Positions 12,425 to 25,004 are shown, numbered from the stretch's first letter. The stretch is DNA of 64,000 nucleotides from Caprella mutica (GCA_947561585.1 CANNZV010001442.1:1-64000); one strand, 5' to 3'. Translations and numbers: made by a program. Notes: generated by a model from the letters alone, not told the origin.

Positions 12425-13262
12425 TTGAGGAAGGGGAAATGAATGGGGAAATGAATGGGGTGGATGAATGGAGTGGATGAATGAGGGAAATGAATGGGGT
12501 GAATGAATGGGGAAAATGAATGGGGTGAATGAATGGGGAAATGAATGTGGAAAATGAATGGGGAAATGAATGGGGAAATGAATGGGGGAAATTAATGTGG
12601 AAAATGAATGGGGAAAGGGGAAATGAATAGGGAAATGAATTGGGAAAATGAATGAGGAAATGAATGGGGAAAATGAATTGAGTAAATGAATTGGGGAAAT
12701 GAATTGGGAAATGAATGAGGAAATGAATGGGATGAATGAATGAATGAATGAATGGGGAAAATGAATGGGGTGGATGAATGGAGTGAATGAATGGGGAAAT
12801 GAATAAGGAAATGAATGGGGAGATGAATGGGGAAAATGAAAGGGGAAATGAATAGGGAAATGAATGGGGAAAATGAATAGGGTGGATGAATGGGGGAAAT
12901 GAATTGGGTGAATGAATTGGGTGAATGAATGGGGAAATGAATGGGGAAATGAATGGGGAAATGAATGGGGGAAATGAATTGAGTGAATGAATTGGGTGAA
13001 TGAATGGGGAAATGAATGGGGAAAGTGAATGGGGAAATGAATGGGGAAATGAATGGGGAGATGAATGGGGAAAATGAATGGGGAAATGAATGGAGAAAAT
13101 GAATGGGGAAAATGAATGAGGAAATGAATGGGGAAATGAATTGGGTAAATGAATGGGGAAATGAATGGGGAAAATGAATTGGGTAAATGAATGGGGTAAA
13201 TGAATGAGGAAATGAATGGGATGAATGAATGAATGAATGGGAAAATTAATAGGGATGAGGTG
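12425..13262. repeat. Purine-rich GAATGGGGAAAT array
   Basis: More than 800 bases built from a 12-base theme GAATGGGGAAAT with irregular variants (GGGTGAAT, GGAAAATGAAT, GTGGATGAAT) and short GAAT runs. The + strand is nearly T-poor and C-free. The minus-strand frame of 301 codons (Phe/His/Pro/Ile-rich) is a composition artefact. Confidence 0.94.
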
Positions 13263-13850
13263 GGAAAGAGCATTCGAAACACTTCAAATGCTGAACAACA
13301 ATGTAATATCTTTTAAATAAAGTTATGTAAATAAAATGTTTGTAAATAAAATGTATTGTTAATATGATGTAGCTATGTAAATAAAATTTATGAAAAAAAA
13401 ATATGAAAAAAAAGTTTTGTAAAAATTTTTATAAATTAAATGTTAATGGGTAACATTTTTCCCCTCAACAAACAGACTGTATTAGTATACAGGGTGATCT
13501 TTTAATTACATTCTTACATTCTAGACATAAAACAGTAGCACATAAAGAGAGGCTCACAAAGTCAGTGCAATAATTGCCTGCCCGTTAATAGGTCACTTCT
13601 TGCCTTCATATTTGATGAGGAACTTCAAAGTAAATAAGAACCTCTTCCTTCTGTTACAAGTATAGTCACAGTGCCACTCACTCCACTCTCTTAGAGTTAT
13701 TACTCTCGAGTGGGAGAGGCCCACTCCATTCATTACTTGAGATGACTCATTATCTGCGCTACCCTCGCACTGCTAATGTGAAGGATGTTAATATGCCTAA
13801 TTTGTCAGCAGGCTAAAACGTCTCAGATTCCGACTTTTAGGGAAGACGCT
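13263..13850. other. Unique DNA between arrays
   Basis: Begins with several copies of GTAAATAAAATG-like sequence (13325-13400), then unique sequence. No gene recognised. Confidence 0.5.
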
Positions 13851-14133
13851 ACTGTGACTGTAGAGAGAGTGACTGTAGAGAGAGTGACTGTAGAGGGAGT
13901 GACTGTAGATGAAGTGACTGTAGAGGGAGTGACTGTAGAGGAAGTGACTGTAGAGGAAGTGACTGTAGAAGAAGTGACTGTAGAGGAAGTGACTGTAGAG
14001 GAAGTGACTGTAGAGGGAGTGACTGTAGAGGGAGTGACTGTAGAGGGAGTGACTGTAGAGGGAGTGACTGTAGAGGGAGTGACTGTAGAGGGAGTGACTG
14101 TAGAGGGAGTGACTGTAGATGAAGTGACTGTAC
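13851..14133. repeat. 15-bp minisatellite, about 19 copies
   Basis: Unit GTGACTGTAGAGGGA with GAAGA, GATGA and GAGAG variants at the end. Open on both strands because the unit is 15 bp; + strand reads VTVEG repeats. No gene context is seen. Confidence 0.96.
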
Positions 14134-15420
14134 AACAGAAAAATGATCCTTTTACCGTTCTAGTGATGAAATTCAGTCACTCAAACTGAAGTTAAAATGA
14201 GTTAAACAACAGAATAGCTATACATGTTCAACAAAATTGTTGAAAATTCTCTATAGTTAATGTTATAGTTAATGCGTATAAATCCATTATTATCAACTAA
14301 TTTTTCTTCTTTTATTTTCCTATTTCCTGTATACAATATAAAACTTAAATAAATTGTATAACCTTTATTTGTTCTTGTAATTATTTTGTGTTCATTTTCT
14401 CATTTTAACGTTGAAAATTTAATAAAGTACGTATATTATGTGTGTATTTTCCGGTACGTTTCACGTTTTCTACAATGAATAAAAACATAATATGAAGACT
14501 TTTCGTCTCATAATATGGCTATCAAAATCATATTAAAAATATTATCAAGAGTTGAACATGTTACTGAACAAAAATTTTAATTTTAGTAGGTGTTTAACAT
14601 TCGCTTCGGAACCAAAGAGTATATCGACTATAGGGACTGAAAGAAGAAGTCAGAAAGGAAAGTGGATTCATGAGCAAAATCTCCTACCGCTGTTGGTGAA
14701 AAGGCTCATGGATGTAGAAAAGCTACTCCGTGAATGATGTCACCAAGTAATTTGACGCACCATTATGTCATATTCATAAAAATTTTAGGAAATGTTTTGG
14801 TTAATTAAATAAGTACTATTTTATACTAAAAACGGAAAAAACTTCAAAATTAATTAGCATGGTGGGTCGAACCTTAATGGTCAATTTAATCTGCTAAATA
14901 ATCTCATTTTGACTCGAAATAAGGTTACTCTGACCTCATGCGGGTCAATTTGACTTGATAAGGGTAAAAAATATCGATCAAATTCACCTGGTAACATAGT
15001 CACTGAGGCTCCCTTTTGCAGCTATTGGTACATATGTATACTATGTTTGTATACCTTCCTCGCGTATTGGGGGTAAATTTAGGAAATGTTTGAAATTCTG
15101 AGAGCGGTAAAAGCTTCACGGATTTGATTTTCGATGCAAATTTCAATCTCATTCGAAAGGATGAATCCGAATTGATAAAAAGTGATTTATCTTCAGTGAA
15201 TTACAATCGATTTTCAGATTGATGACAGTGTCCAAAAGCCAATTCGGTGAACAGATTGCAAGAGTGATATTAAAAGTGAAAATAATTTAACTAATATGTA
15301 ATATGAATATCTTGTTTTTAATGGAAAAATATTGTCTTTTTAAACAAAAAAAAATGAAAAAATGAAAAAAATATGAAAATGAAAAAGAGTAAAACAATAA
15401 TGTCTACTTCTATATGATAA
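14134..15420. other. Intergenic DNA with one dispersed fragment
   Basis: Mostly AT-rich. The part at 14600-14737 is related to 22940-23050 (listed separately). The stretch before the next array is A-rich (15350-15400). No supported gene. Confidence 0.5.
14600..14737 (+). repeat. Dispersed fragment, copy 1
   Basis: Shares AGTCAGAAAGGAAAGTGG, then ATTCATGAGC, then GGCTCATGGATGTA and AAAGCTACTC with the segment at 22940-23050, in the same order and with similar spacing. Both copies can be read as SQKGKW(I/V)HE. This could be an ancient duplicated exon or a piece of an unrecognised repeat; the sequence alone does not decide. Confidence 0.45.
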
Positions 15421-15422
15421 TC

Positions 15423-18400
15423 TATATACGTCATTCACACGATATTTCGCCCCTCACAACTCATTCACACGATATTTTGCCCCTCACAACTCATTTACAC
15501 GATATTTTTCCCCTCACAACTCATTCACACGATATTTTGCTCCTCACAACTCATTCAAACGATATTTTGCCTATCACAACTCATTCACACGATATTTTGC
15601 CTGTCACAACTCATTTAAACGATATTTTGATTGTCACAACTCATTCACACGATATTTTGCCCCCTCACAACTCATTCACACGATATTTTGCCCCCTAACA
15701 ACTCATTCACACGATATTTTGCCTGCCACAACTCATTCACACGATATTTTGCCCCTCACAACTCAGTCACACGATATTTTGCCCCTCACAACTCAGTCAC
15801 ACGATATGTTGCCCCTCACAACTCATTCACACGATATGTTGCCCCTCACAACTCATTCACACGATATGTTGCCCCTCACAACTCATTCACACGATATTTT
15901 GCCCCTCACAACTCATTCACACGATATGTTGCCCCTCACAACTCATTCACACGATATGTTGCCCCTCACAACTCAGTCACACGATATTTTGCCCCTCACA
16001 ACTCATTCACACGATATTTTGCCCCTCACAACTCATTCACACGATATGTTGCCCCTCACAACTCATTCACACGATATGTTGCCCCTCACAACTCAGTCAC
16101 ACGATATTTTGCCCCTCACAACTCAGTCACACGATATGTTGCCCCTCACATCTCATTCACATGATATTTTGCCCCTCACAACTCATTCACACGATATTTT
16201 GCCCCTCACAACTCATTCACACGATATGTTGCCCCTCACATCTCATTCACACGATATTTTGCCCCTCACAACTCATTCACACGATATCTTGCCTGTCACA
16301 ACTCATTCACACGATATTTTGCTCCTCACAACTCATTCACACGATATTTTGCCCCTCACAACTCAGTCACACGATATTTTTCCCCTCACAACTCATTCAC
16401 ACGATATTTTGCCCCTCACAACTCATTCACACGATATTTTGCCCCTCACAACTCATTCACACGATATTTTGCCCCTCACAACTCAGTCACACGATATTTT
16501 GCCCCTCACAACTCATTCACACGATATTTTGCCCCTCACAACTCATTCACACGATATGTTGCCTCTCACAACTCATTCACACGATATGTTGCCCCTCACA
16601 ACTCATTCACACGATATTTTGCCCCTCACAACTCATTCACACGATATGTTGCCCCTCACAACTCAGTCACACGATATTTTACCCCTCACAACTCATTCAC
16701 ACGATATTTTGCCCCTCACAACTCAGTCACACGATATTTTGCCCCTCACAACTCATTCACACGATATGTTGCCCCTCACAACTCATTCACACGATATTTT
16801 GCCCCTCACAACTCAGTCACACGATATTTTGCCCCTCACAACTCATTCACACGATATGTTGCCCCTCACAACTCATTCACACGATATGTTGCCCCTCACA
16901 ACTCATTCACACGATATGTTGCCCCTCACAACTCATTCACACGATATGTTGCCCCTCACAACTCCAAACGATATGTTGCCCCTCACAACTCATTCACACG
17001 ATATGTTGCCCCTCACAACTCATTCACACGATATGTTGCCCCTCATAACTCATTCACACGATATGTTGCCCCTCACAACTCATTCACACGATATGTTGCC
17101 CCTCACAACTCATTCACACGATATGTTGCCCCTCACAACTCATTCACACGATATGTTGCCCCTCACAACTCATTCACACGATATGTTGCCCCTCACAACT
17201 CATTCACACGATATGTTGCCCCTCACAACTCATTCACACGATATTTTGCCCCTCACAACTCAGTCACACGATATGTTGTCCCTCACAAGTCAGTCACACG
17301 ATATTTTGCCCCTCACAACTCATTCACACGATATTTTGCCCCTCACAACTCATTCACACGATATGTTGCCTCTCACAACTCATTCACACGATATGTTGCC
17401 CCTCACAACTCATTCACACGATATTTTGCCCCTCACAACTCATTCACACGATATGTTGCCCCTCACAACTCAGTCACACGATATTTTACCCCTCACAACT
17501 CATTCACACGATATTTTGCCCCTCACAACTCAGTCACACGATATTTTGCCCCTCACAACTCATTCACACGATATGTTGCCCCTCACAACTCATTCACACG
17601 ATATTTTGCCCCTCACAACTCAGTCACACGATATTTTGCCCCTCACAACTCATTCACACGATATGTTGCCCCTCACAACTCATTCACACGATATGTTGCC
17701 CCTCACAACTCATTCACACGATATGTTGCCCCTCACAACTCATTCACACGATATGTTGCCCCTCACAACTCCAAACGATATGTTGCCCCTCACAACTCAT
17801 TCACACGATATGTTGCCCCTCACAACTCATTCACACGATATGTTGCCCCTCATAACTCATTCACACGATATGTTGCCCCTCACAACTCATTCACACGATA
17901 TGTTGCCCCTCACAACTCATTCACACGATATGTTGCCCCTCACAACTCATTCACACGATATGTTGCCCCTCACAACTCATTCACACGATATGTTGCCCCT
18001 CACAACTCATTCACACGATATGTTGCCCCTCACAACTCATTCACACGATATTTTGCCCCTCACAACTCAGTCACACGATATGTTGTCCCTCACAAGTCAG
18101 TCACACGATATTTTGCCCCTCACAACTCAGTCACACGATATTTTGCCCCTCACAACTCATTCACACGATATGTTGCCCCTCACAACTCATTCACACGATA
18201 TTTTGCCCCTCACAACTCATTCACACGATATTTTGCCCCTCACAACACAGTCACACGATATGTTGCCCCTCACAAGTCAGTCACTCGATATTTTGCCCCT
18301 CACAACTCAGTCACACGATATTTTGCCCCTCACAACTCATTCACACGATATGTTGCCCCTCACAACTCATGCACACGATATGTTGCCCCTCACAACTCAG

Positions 18401-18869
18401 TCACACGATATGTTGCCCGTCACAACTCATTCACACGATATTTTGCCCCTCACAACTCAGTCACACGATATGTTGTCCCTCACAAGTCAGTCACACGATA
18501 TTTTGCCCCTCACAACTCAGTCACACGATATTTTGCCCCTCACAACTCATTCACACGATATGTTGCCCCTCACAACTCATTCACACGATATTTTGCCCCT
18601 CACAACTCATTCACACGATATTTTGCCCCTCACAACTCAGTCACACGATATGTTGCCCCTCACAAGTCAGTCACTCGATATTTTGCCCCTTACAACTCAG
18701 TCACACGATATTTTGCCCCTCACAACTCATTCACACGATATGTTGCCCCTCACAACTCATGCACACGATATTTTGCCCCTCACAACTCAGTCACACGATA
18801 TGTTGCCCGTCACAACTCATTCACACGATATTTTGCCCCTCACAACTCATTCACACGATATTTTGCCCC
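15423..18869. repeat. 30-bp minisatellite, about 115 copies
   Basis: The largest array in the window. Unit CACAACTCATTCACACGATA then TTTTGCCCCT, with two common switches: CATT/CAGT and ATTTT/ATGTT. Larger periods are visible: a 27-base deletion unit (ACTCCAAACGATATG) occurs at 16961 and again 807 bases later at 17768, and a marker TGTTGTCCCT recurs 390 bases apart at 18081 and 18471. The 30-base length leaves a 1054-codon frame open (TTHSHDILPL repeats), but other frames are also open for hundreds of codons and there is no promoter, splice or codon signal. I treat it as non-coding. Confidence 0.98.
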
Positions 18870-19228
18870 AGAAGCTAATATGAAGAATGTGCAAGAAGTT
18901 TTCTTTGATCTAAACTCTTTAGGAGATTGTCTCTGCTCCAGAAAAACTTGTCGGAAATTGGAAAAATATTACAGGAATGTTATCTCAAGCTTCTTTTTAT
19001 TAGTTATAATGGAAAAAAACTATTACTTAATAAAAAGGATTTTCATTAAATTATCAATGAGTTTATTGAATAATTGTAAAGAAGTATCTTAATTAAACAA
19101 TTCAGATATATTTTACCACAATCCTGTGATTGGTCTAAAAAGATGTTACGTCATCAATGCATAGAAATACTCTTCTCTCATTGGGCTGTTGTGTTTGCGC
19201 CACGAAATCTGTCCAAGAGACTATTCCA
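18870..19228. other. Unique DNA, no gene seen
   Basis: A 70-codon frame directly after the array has no family resemblance. Nothing else is recognised. Confidence 0.5.
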
Positions 19229-19318
19229 GCAGTTGCTGAAGGGCCGTACACACGCACGATTTTTTAAGTGTTTCCACAAGACTTTATGCTAAGTTCCTCC
19301 CACTTTTTCCATGAAATT
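19229..19318 (+). mobile_element. Half of a hairpin MITE
   Basis: The stretch GGGCCGTACACACGCACGAT, followed by TTTTTAAGTGTTTCCACAAG and ACTTTATGCTAAG, matches the left arm of the complete MITE at 58652-58867. The second arm is missing here. Confidence 0.6.
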
Positions 19319-19870
19319 TAAATTTTACACTGTAAGTCCCATAGTAAATAAATAGAAAGTATTCTAAGTACAATATTGGAACATCCGCGATTAAACGAAT
19401 GACGTCACACATGGTGTTTCTATTTTTTAAATAAGAACTGTGCTATTATTCAGTTAAATGTGCATTTTCATGGAAATTAACTTAAATAAAATTGTGTTTT
19501 TATGACGTATTACACTCTAATCACTAATAATATTCTACTTAATAGCCTTCAAATCCTTCAGTAGAGTAATTAAAGGTGACTGAAAGGTTTAAGACAATTT
19601 TGCATTTATCTGATTAAATAAGAATTTTTATTGAAAATTTCAAAAATGTGCTCAAAATAACCTCTAAAAATAGACAATCAGGTTTATATGTTAGATAAGG
19701 GCCTTCGAGTGTTTCATTGTTGGTACAACCGTACAATAGGTTAAGTGCTGCCATCTTACATTTGTCAACTTTAAGTTTGCCATAAGCCAACTTGTAAGTA
19801 CAAAGCTGCAACCTGGTACCTATGTATAGGTATTTGAAAAGATAGCTTTAACAAATTACATTTAAACTAA
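19319..19870. other. AT-rich DNA, no gene seen
   Basis: Nothing recognised. Confidence 0.5.
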
Positions 19871-20065
19871 GGTAAATTACGAATTATCGGTCAGTTTCAC
19901 ATCTTCGGTCATATAAGAAAAAAACGATGTTATAATTGTTATTTTATTTTAATTGGTGATACCTGTAGGTATCACGGATACCAATTCAAATAAAATTACA
20001 ATTATTATATAGTTTTTCTTATATGACCGAAGATGTGAAACTGACCGATAATTCGTAATTTACCC
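19871..20065. mobile_element. Complete hairpin MITE, family A
   Basis: About 195 bases with long inverted arms: GGTAAATTACGAATTATCGG at the left, and its reverse complement ending in TACCC at the right. The arms continue through CAGTTTCACATCTTCGGTCA and are nearly identical over more than 50 bases. The centre is itself palindromic (GATACCTGTAGGTATC). No coding capacity. I could not define a target duplication. Relatives or single arms of this family occur at least seven more times in the window. Confidence 0.85.
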
Positions 20066-20877
20066 TTGGTACCTTTGGAGTTAAAAAAAATGTATTCATA
20101 ATTTTTGAACATAGCCTACCTAGCTATAAAGAGTGAAATAATTTTCTTTGTTTTTTATACAAATATTATGTAAACTTTTCCTAGATAAAATTATGTAGAT
20201 AATTTTTCCTATGGAATTTATTGCATTATACCACCCATAACCCGACACAGATGGTATATTCAAAGAAAACATTACATGACACGCAAGTATTCCATGTACA
20301 TTACAGGGTTAATAGTTGATTATAACTCAACTGTTTTAACATGGATGTATTTTGTACAACGTACTTAAATATATAAAGGCTATCTAGGTACTGAAAGCTA
20401 ACCAAACATATTGTCTATTGACATGTTCTATCTATTTACTTGGCCACGCCTATATAGTTCCCACTTTTACAGTACCATATGTGACGTCATTTGTTTACAT
20501 CGTTTCTGAAGACTGGAACAACTTGAATTTGAAACTTAGTATACTTTTCTATTTATTTACTATGTTTGTGCCATTCTTTTCTTTACCTTCAGTTTCACAA
20601 TATTTTTTTTTATAAATGACTGCCACTAAAATAGATAATAATGTTGTTTTAACTTTTTTTAGTATAGTCTAGTATAATATATAAATTTTAGTATAATGCC
20701 TATAGTATTACTATCTTTATTTACTATATTTCAACATTATACCTATTAATACCTTGATTTTCTTCTATTTAATTGACAATACTCTATACATATTAATATC
20801 TTTACTTACTTTTATATAACAAATTATATTTGTTGAGCCATTAAATCAACTAAAGGGACAGTAAAATATATAACTAA
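20066..20877. other. AT-rich DNA, no gene seen
   Basis: Very AT-rich; a 65-codon frame at 20418 is not supported. Confidence 0.55.
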
Positions 20878-21730
20878 CTAGTGGGTACCCGTGCAAATTT
20901 CACGGTAACGTGTACATATTTAAAAATCCTATATTTTTTTAATATTTAAGGATATTAATTATTGTGTAAGTTGTGTACCTACAAATTACAATCATGAACC
21001 ATTGTTCAAATAATCCTTTATGAAAATGAAAATCAGTTCAATGATTGAAATTCATTTGAATTAATTACAGTAATTATAAAAAATTCCTTATTGTTTAATT
21101 TAAAATATTTAAAATATCATTTATTTCGAATATTTATTCATATTCTCACCAGTCAATAATTAATATTGAAATTAATTATTTATTTTATTATATTTATAAT
21201 CGTGAAAATATGACATTTATTTTCGTGAGTGAAAATGATAACCAGTGTGGAATTTTATTTTTCATTTTCTAATTTTCGTCATATCTCAAAAAATACGTCA
21301 TATCTCAAAAATCTCAAATAGACCATTATTACATATTGCAGATATTTTTTCGAATCGAAACTTAAAATTCGAATAGTTCAAAAACACGTTCGAATTTCGT
21401 AAAACAAATCAATAGCGTTCTGTAGGACCATAGACCGAAGGTTTCCAGAAAATTTCAGCCCATTCTGTTGGACAGTCTCTGAAAATATCCTGGAAAATAT
21501 GTCGAATTAATTCCTATGTATCCCATTATGAATCAAGTGCTAATAATTCGAAAACCCGTTTGAATTTCGAAAAATCCTTTTAACACGTTAAATTCGACAC
21601 GACTTTCTAAAAAGTTGTAAATTTTCAAGACTCTGGGCCTAACCGTTTGTGAGTAATATTGCTCCAAGTAACACACATACACACATACATACACACATAC
21701 AGACAGATCTAGCGTATTATATCATAGAGA
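20878..21730 (-). mobile_element. Non-autonomous Helitron
   Basis: Read on the minus strand the element starts TCTCTATGATATAATACGC after an A (at 21730) and ends in CTAG followed by T (at 20878). Just before the end is a short hairpin, CCGTG-AAATTT-GCACGG in outline. These are the Helitron signatures: 5' TC, 3' CTRR, a subterminal hairpin, insertion between A and T and no target duplication. A stretch rich in ACACATAC near 21670-21710 lies next to the 5' end. No Rep/helicase frame is present. Confidence 0.7.
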
Positions 21731-22050
21731 TAAACTATAACTTACTGTAAATAAGTTACCTAATTTATTGTACCTGTATAAGTTCTAACTTAGTCACTGC
21801 ATGACTGCCTAAGTAGTAACTAACTAGCTACCTAGGTTAGTTAGTACTTAGTTACTAACTACGGTAATAAACTACCTAATAATTAAGTAACGTAGGTAAT
21901 TAGTTAGTAACTAACTAGCTTATGTAGTTAGCTAGAAACTAATTAACCTAGGTAAAAGTAACTAACATAGGTAATTAGCAAATAGGTGATTGATAGCTAC
22001 TGACTACCTAGGTTAGTTACCTAGTTTAAAAAACTAATTTATAAACTAAG
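21731..22050. repeat. Low-complexity GTAACTAACTAGG-like tract
   Basis: Degenerate short repeats on the theme TAGTTACTAACTACCTAGG without a fixed period. Next to it lies a regular minisatellite. Confidence 0.6.
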
Positions 22051-22051
22051 A

Positions 22052-22430
22052 TTATCATCTAACTATTGAGTTTATCATCTAACTACCGAGTTTATCATCT
22101 AACTACCGAGTTTATCATCTAACTATTGAGTTTATCATCTAACTATTGAGTTTATCATCTAACTATTGAGTTTATCATCTAACTATTGAGTTTATCATCT
22201 AACTATTGAGTTTATCATCTAACTATTGAGTTTATCATCTAACTATTGAGTTTATCATCTAACTACTGAGTTTATCATCTAACTATTGAGTTTATCATCT
22301 AACTACTGAGTTTATCATCTAACTATTGAGTTTATCATTTAACTATTGAGTTTATCATCTAACTATTGAGTTTATCATCTAACTATTGAGTTTATCATCT
22401 AACTATTGAGTTTATCATTTAACTACTCAG
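22052..22430. repeat. 20-bp minisatellite, about 19 copies
   Basis: Near-identical copies of TATCATCTAACTATTGAGTT with rare ACCGAG or ACTGAG changes. The high identity suggests recent expansion. Confidence 0.97.
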
Positions 22431-22920
22431 TTAGTCACTCAAATCGATATGGAGTGAACAAATGGGTTCATTTGTGAGAGAATTAACTCGTCTGTCGTTC
22501 TCTAATAGAATTACTAGTCTCGACAAAGTCCTTTAATTCAATAGTAACAATAATATCTATTCACTTCGCAGCTTATTTCAACTCTATTGTCTTGTTAATA
22601 AAAGATTTCTCTAGAAATAAAACTATAATAAAATGATTAATAATAATGATCTATCACTTTAATCTTATAGAATTGTTTTCTCAACAAAGGCAATAATATT
22701 ATATCTATAATCCCTCATTAATTTTACATCAGGATAAATAAATGTTTTATTCTTTTGAAAGGCAAAATATAATCAATAGAAACATTGAAAGAAGAAAAAC
22801 GTACATTAATGATTTCTTTTAAAGTCGTGATATTAATAACTTATTTTAAAACTTTCTTTATAATTATTATTTTGAAGGTTTAAAATATGCTTTAACTGTT
22901 CAGTTTTCCATTTCTGAAAT
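22431..22920. other. AT-rich DNA, no gene seen
   Basis: Nothing recognised. Confidence 0.55.
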
Positions 22921-23160
22921 CTAATGGAGAATAAATACAAGGGACTTCGGAATGTCAGTCAGAAAGGAAAGTGGGTCCATGAACCAATTCACCTACCTCC
23001 AGTCAGTGACAATGCTCATGGATGTAATAAAGCTACTCTGCGAATTCAGTCACTTATCAAGGAATGTGACGAAAAGGGTCAAAAGCACCGTTGGCTGCAC
23101 TCACGAATGAGAGAGGAAAATGAAGAGGTGATAGCAAATGAAGCTTACGAGTCTACCTAA
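22921..23160 (+). repeat. Dispersed fragment, copy 2, with open frame
   Basis: A 78-codon frame (starting MENKYKGLRNVSQKGKW) covers a segment related to 14600-14737. The predicted peptide is Lys/Glu-rich with no domain I recognise. The frame ends inside a 60-bp duplicated unit. A retained exon of an unknown gene or a fragment of a repeat are both possible. I would not call it a gene on present evidence. Confidence 0.35.
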
Positions 23161-23234
23161 CACAAAATCTAAGAGGAAAATGAAGAGGTGATAGTAAATG
23201 AAGCTTGCGAGTCTACCTAACACAAAATCTAAGA
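23112..23234. repeat. 60-bp tandem duplication
   Basis: The unit starting AGAGGAAAATGAAGAGGTGA at 23112 is repeated exactly 60 bases later at 23172, with two substitutions (TAGCAAATG/TAGTAAATG and TTACGAG/TTGCGAG). A recent local duplication. Confidence 0.93.
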
Positions 23235-24117
23235 CCTCGTATTTGAAGAGCATAACCCTAGCGCTATCCTCTAAAACTGCAAGTAGCGTTACAAAATGAT
23301 AAGCATGGTGAAATTGAAAAAAGACAAATCATAATCCAAATTACATTAGTTCGATGTGGGCCCAAGGGACGCCACCCCCCTTCTCTTCCATTCACCACAG
23401 ACAGCTTCAGGATAGAGCCCCTGGGGCTAATCAATAAGAGAAATATCATCTATTTACAACAATAAATGATTTGATGAGAAAACAATCCTAATTTATAATA
23501 AATTAAAAACTATTTTAGCCCAGCATCTTTCGTCGGACAATCCCCAAAAATATACCTGATAATGTATCCAAAATTACGATATTTATTCTATCGTAATTGG
23601 CAACAATAAATAAAGTTTCGATTATAAATTTTCAAACTGAAAATGCATGTATTTTATTTTTTGTAGACAAATTTTTAGATATAACCTCTTGAAGAATAAA
23701 TTTAGTGAAGATAATTGGGCACTGACGGTAATTGGGTATTAACCCTATTGTTACATCTTATAAGATATAAAGAATTTTTATCAATAATAAGCATCATTAC
23801 ATGAAAAAAGGTTTATTTTCTTGTGAAAATATTTAGAAATAATAATAAATTCCAAAATATTTTATTAAAGTTCATGTTACATATTATTAAATATTTAATA
23901 AAATAATTACATAATTACAAAGATATATCAAAAAATTATTACTAATAAAGAAAGTATATAGATAATTACAAAAAAAAAATATTTATCAAACGCAATTTAA
24001 CTTTTTGATAATTGTGTTATAATTAAAGAAATTTCCTAAGATGAATATTCTGAAAGCTGTATAAATTATTTCATATAAATTGTAGAGATTAAAATCATGG
24101 ATGCATTGTTAATTGAT
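23235..24117. other. AT-rich DNA, no gene seen
   Basis: Contains a GC-richer patch near 23340-23430; no splice-bounded frame recognised on either strand. Confidence 0.5.
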
Positions 24118-24685
24118 GCAGCTATACAGTATATGATGTAGCTAAACAGTATATGATGTAGCTATACAGTATATGATGTAGCTAAACAGTATATGATGTA
24201 GCTAAACAGTATATGATGTAGCTATACAGTATAATGATGTAGCTATACAGTATATGATGTAGCTATACAGTATATGATGTAGCTATACAGTATATGATGT
24301 AGCTAAACAGTATATGATGTAGCTAAACAGTATATGATGTAGCTATACAGTATNNNNNNNNNNNNNNNNNNNNNNNNNNNNNNNNNNNNNNNNNNNNNNN
24401 NNNNNNNNNNNNNNNNNNNNNNNNNNNNNNNNNNNNNNNNNNNNNNNNNNNNNNNNNNNNNNNNNNNNNNNNNNNNNNNNNNNNNNNNNNNNNNNNNNNN
24501 NNNNNNNNNGTATATGATGTAGCTATACAGTATATGATGTAGCTATACAGTATATGATGTAGCTAAACAGTATATGATGTAGCTAAACAGTATATGATGT
24601 AGCTATACAGTATATGATGTAGCTATACAGTATATGATGTAGCTATACAGTATATGATGTAGCTATACAGTATATGATGTAGCCA
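24118..24685. repeat. 20-bp minisatellite interrupted by a gap
   Basis: Copies of ATGATGTAGCTATACAGTAT with a CTAAACAG variant. The assembly gap sits in the middle, so copy number is unknown; about 20 copies are visible. Confidence 0.95.
24354..24509. other. Assembly gap (156 N)
   Basis: A run of 156 undetermined bases. Identical array units lie on both sides, so the real length may differ from 156. Confidence 0.99.
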
Positions 24686-24689
24686 TATA

Positions 24690-25004
24690 TCCTTAAATAT
24701 GTAATTTATAAAATGTTGTAACAAAAAAGTTCCTTATATATAAATCCATTATCATAGTTAAAACACAATTTAATTATTATTCAATAATAATTTTATAGCT
24801 GTATTTAATAAAAAATAATAAAAAGAATTTAAACATTTATAGCTATATGGTATAAATTTCAAATTAATGTCACCATCTTAGTTAAGTCCGATATAAACCT
24901 TAACTAGGAATTTAACATAATAATTATAATACATCATTAATATTATAAATAATAATAATTATCACAAATCTATGCCCGGTAAACACATACTCTGATCAGG
25001 GCAA
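24690..25004. other. AT-rich DNA, no gene seen
   Basis: Nothing recognised. Confidence 0.55.

Noticed and set aside
15719..18883. A 1054-residue repetitive secreted or structural protein
   Set aside because: No signal peptide, no splice structure, other frames equally open, and comparable open frames arise in arrays whose unit is not a multiple of three.
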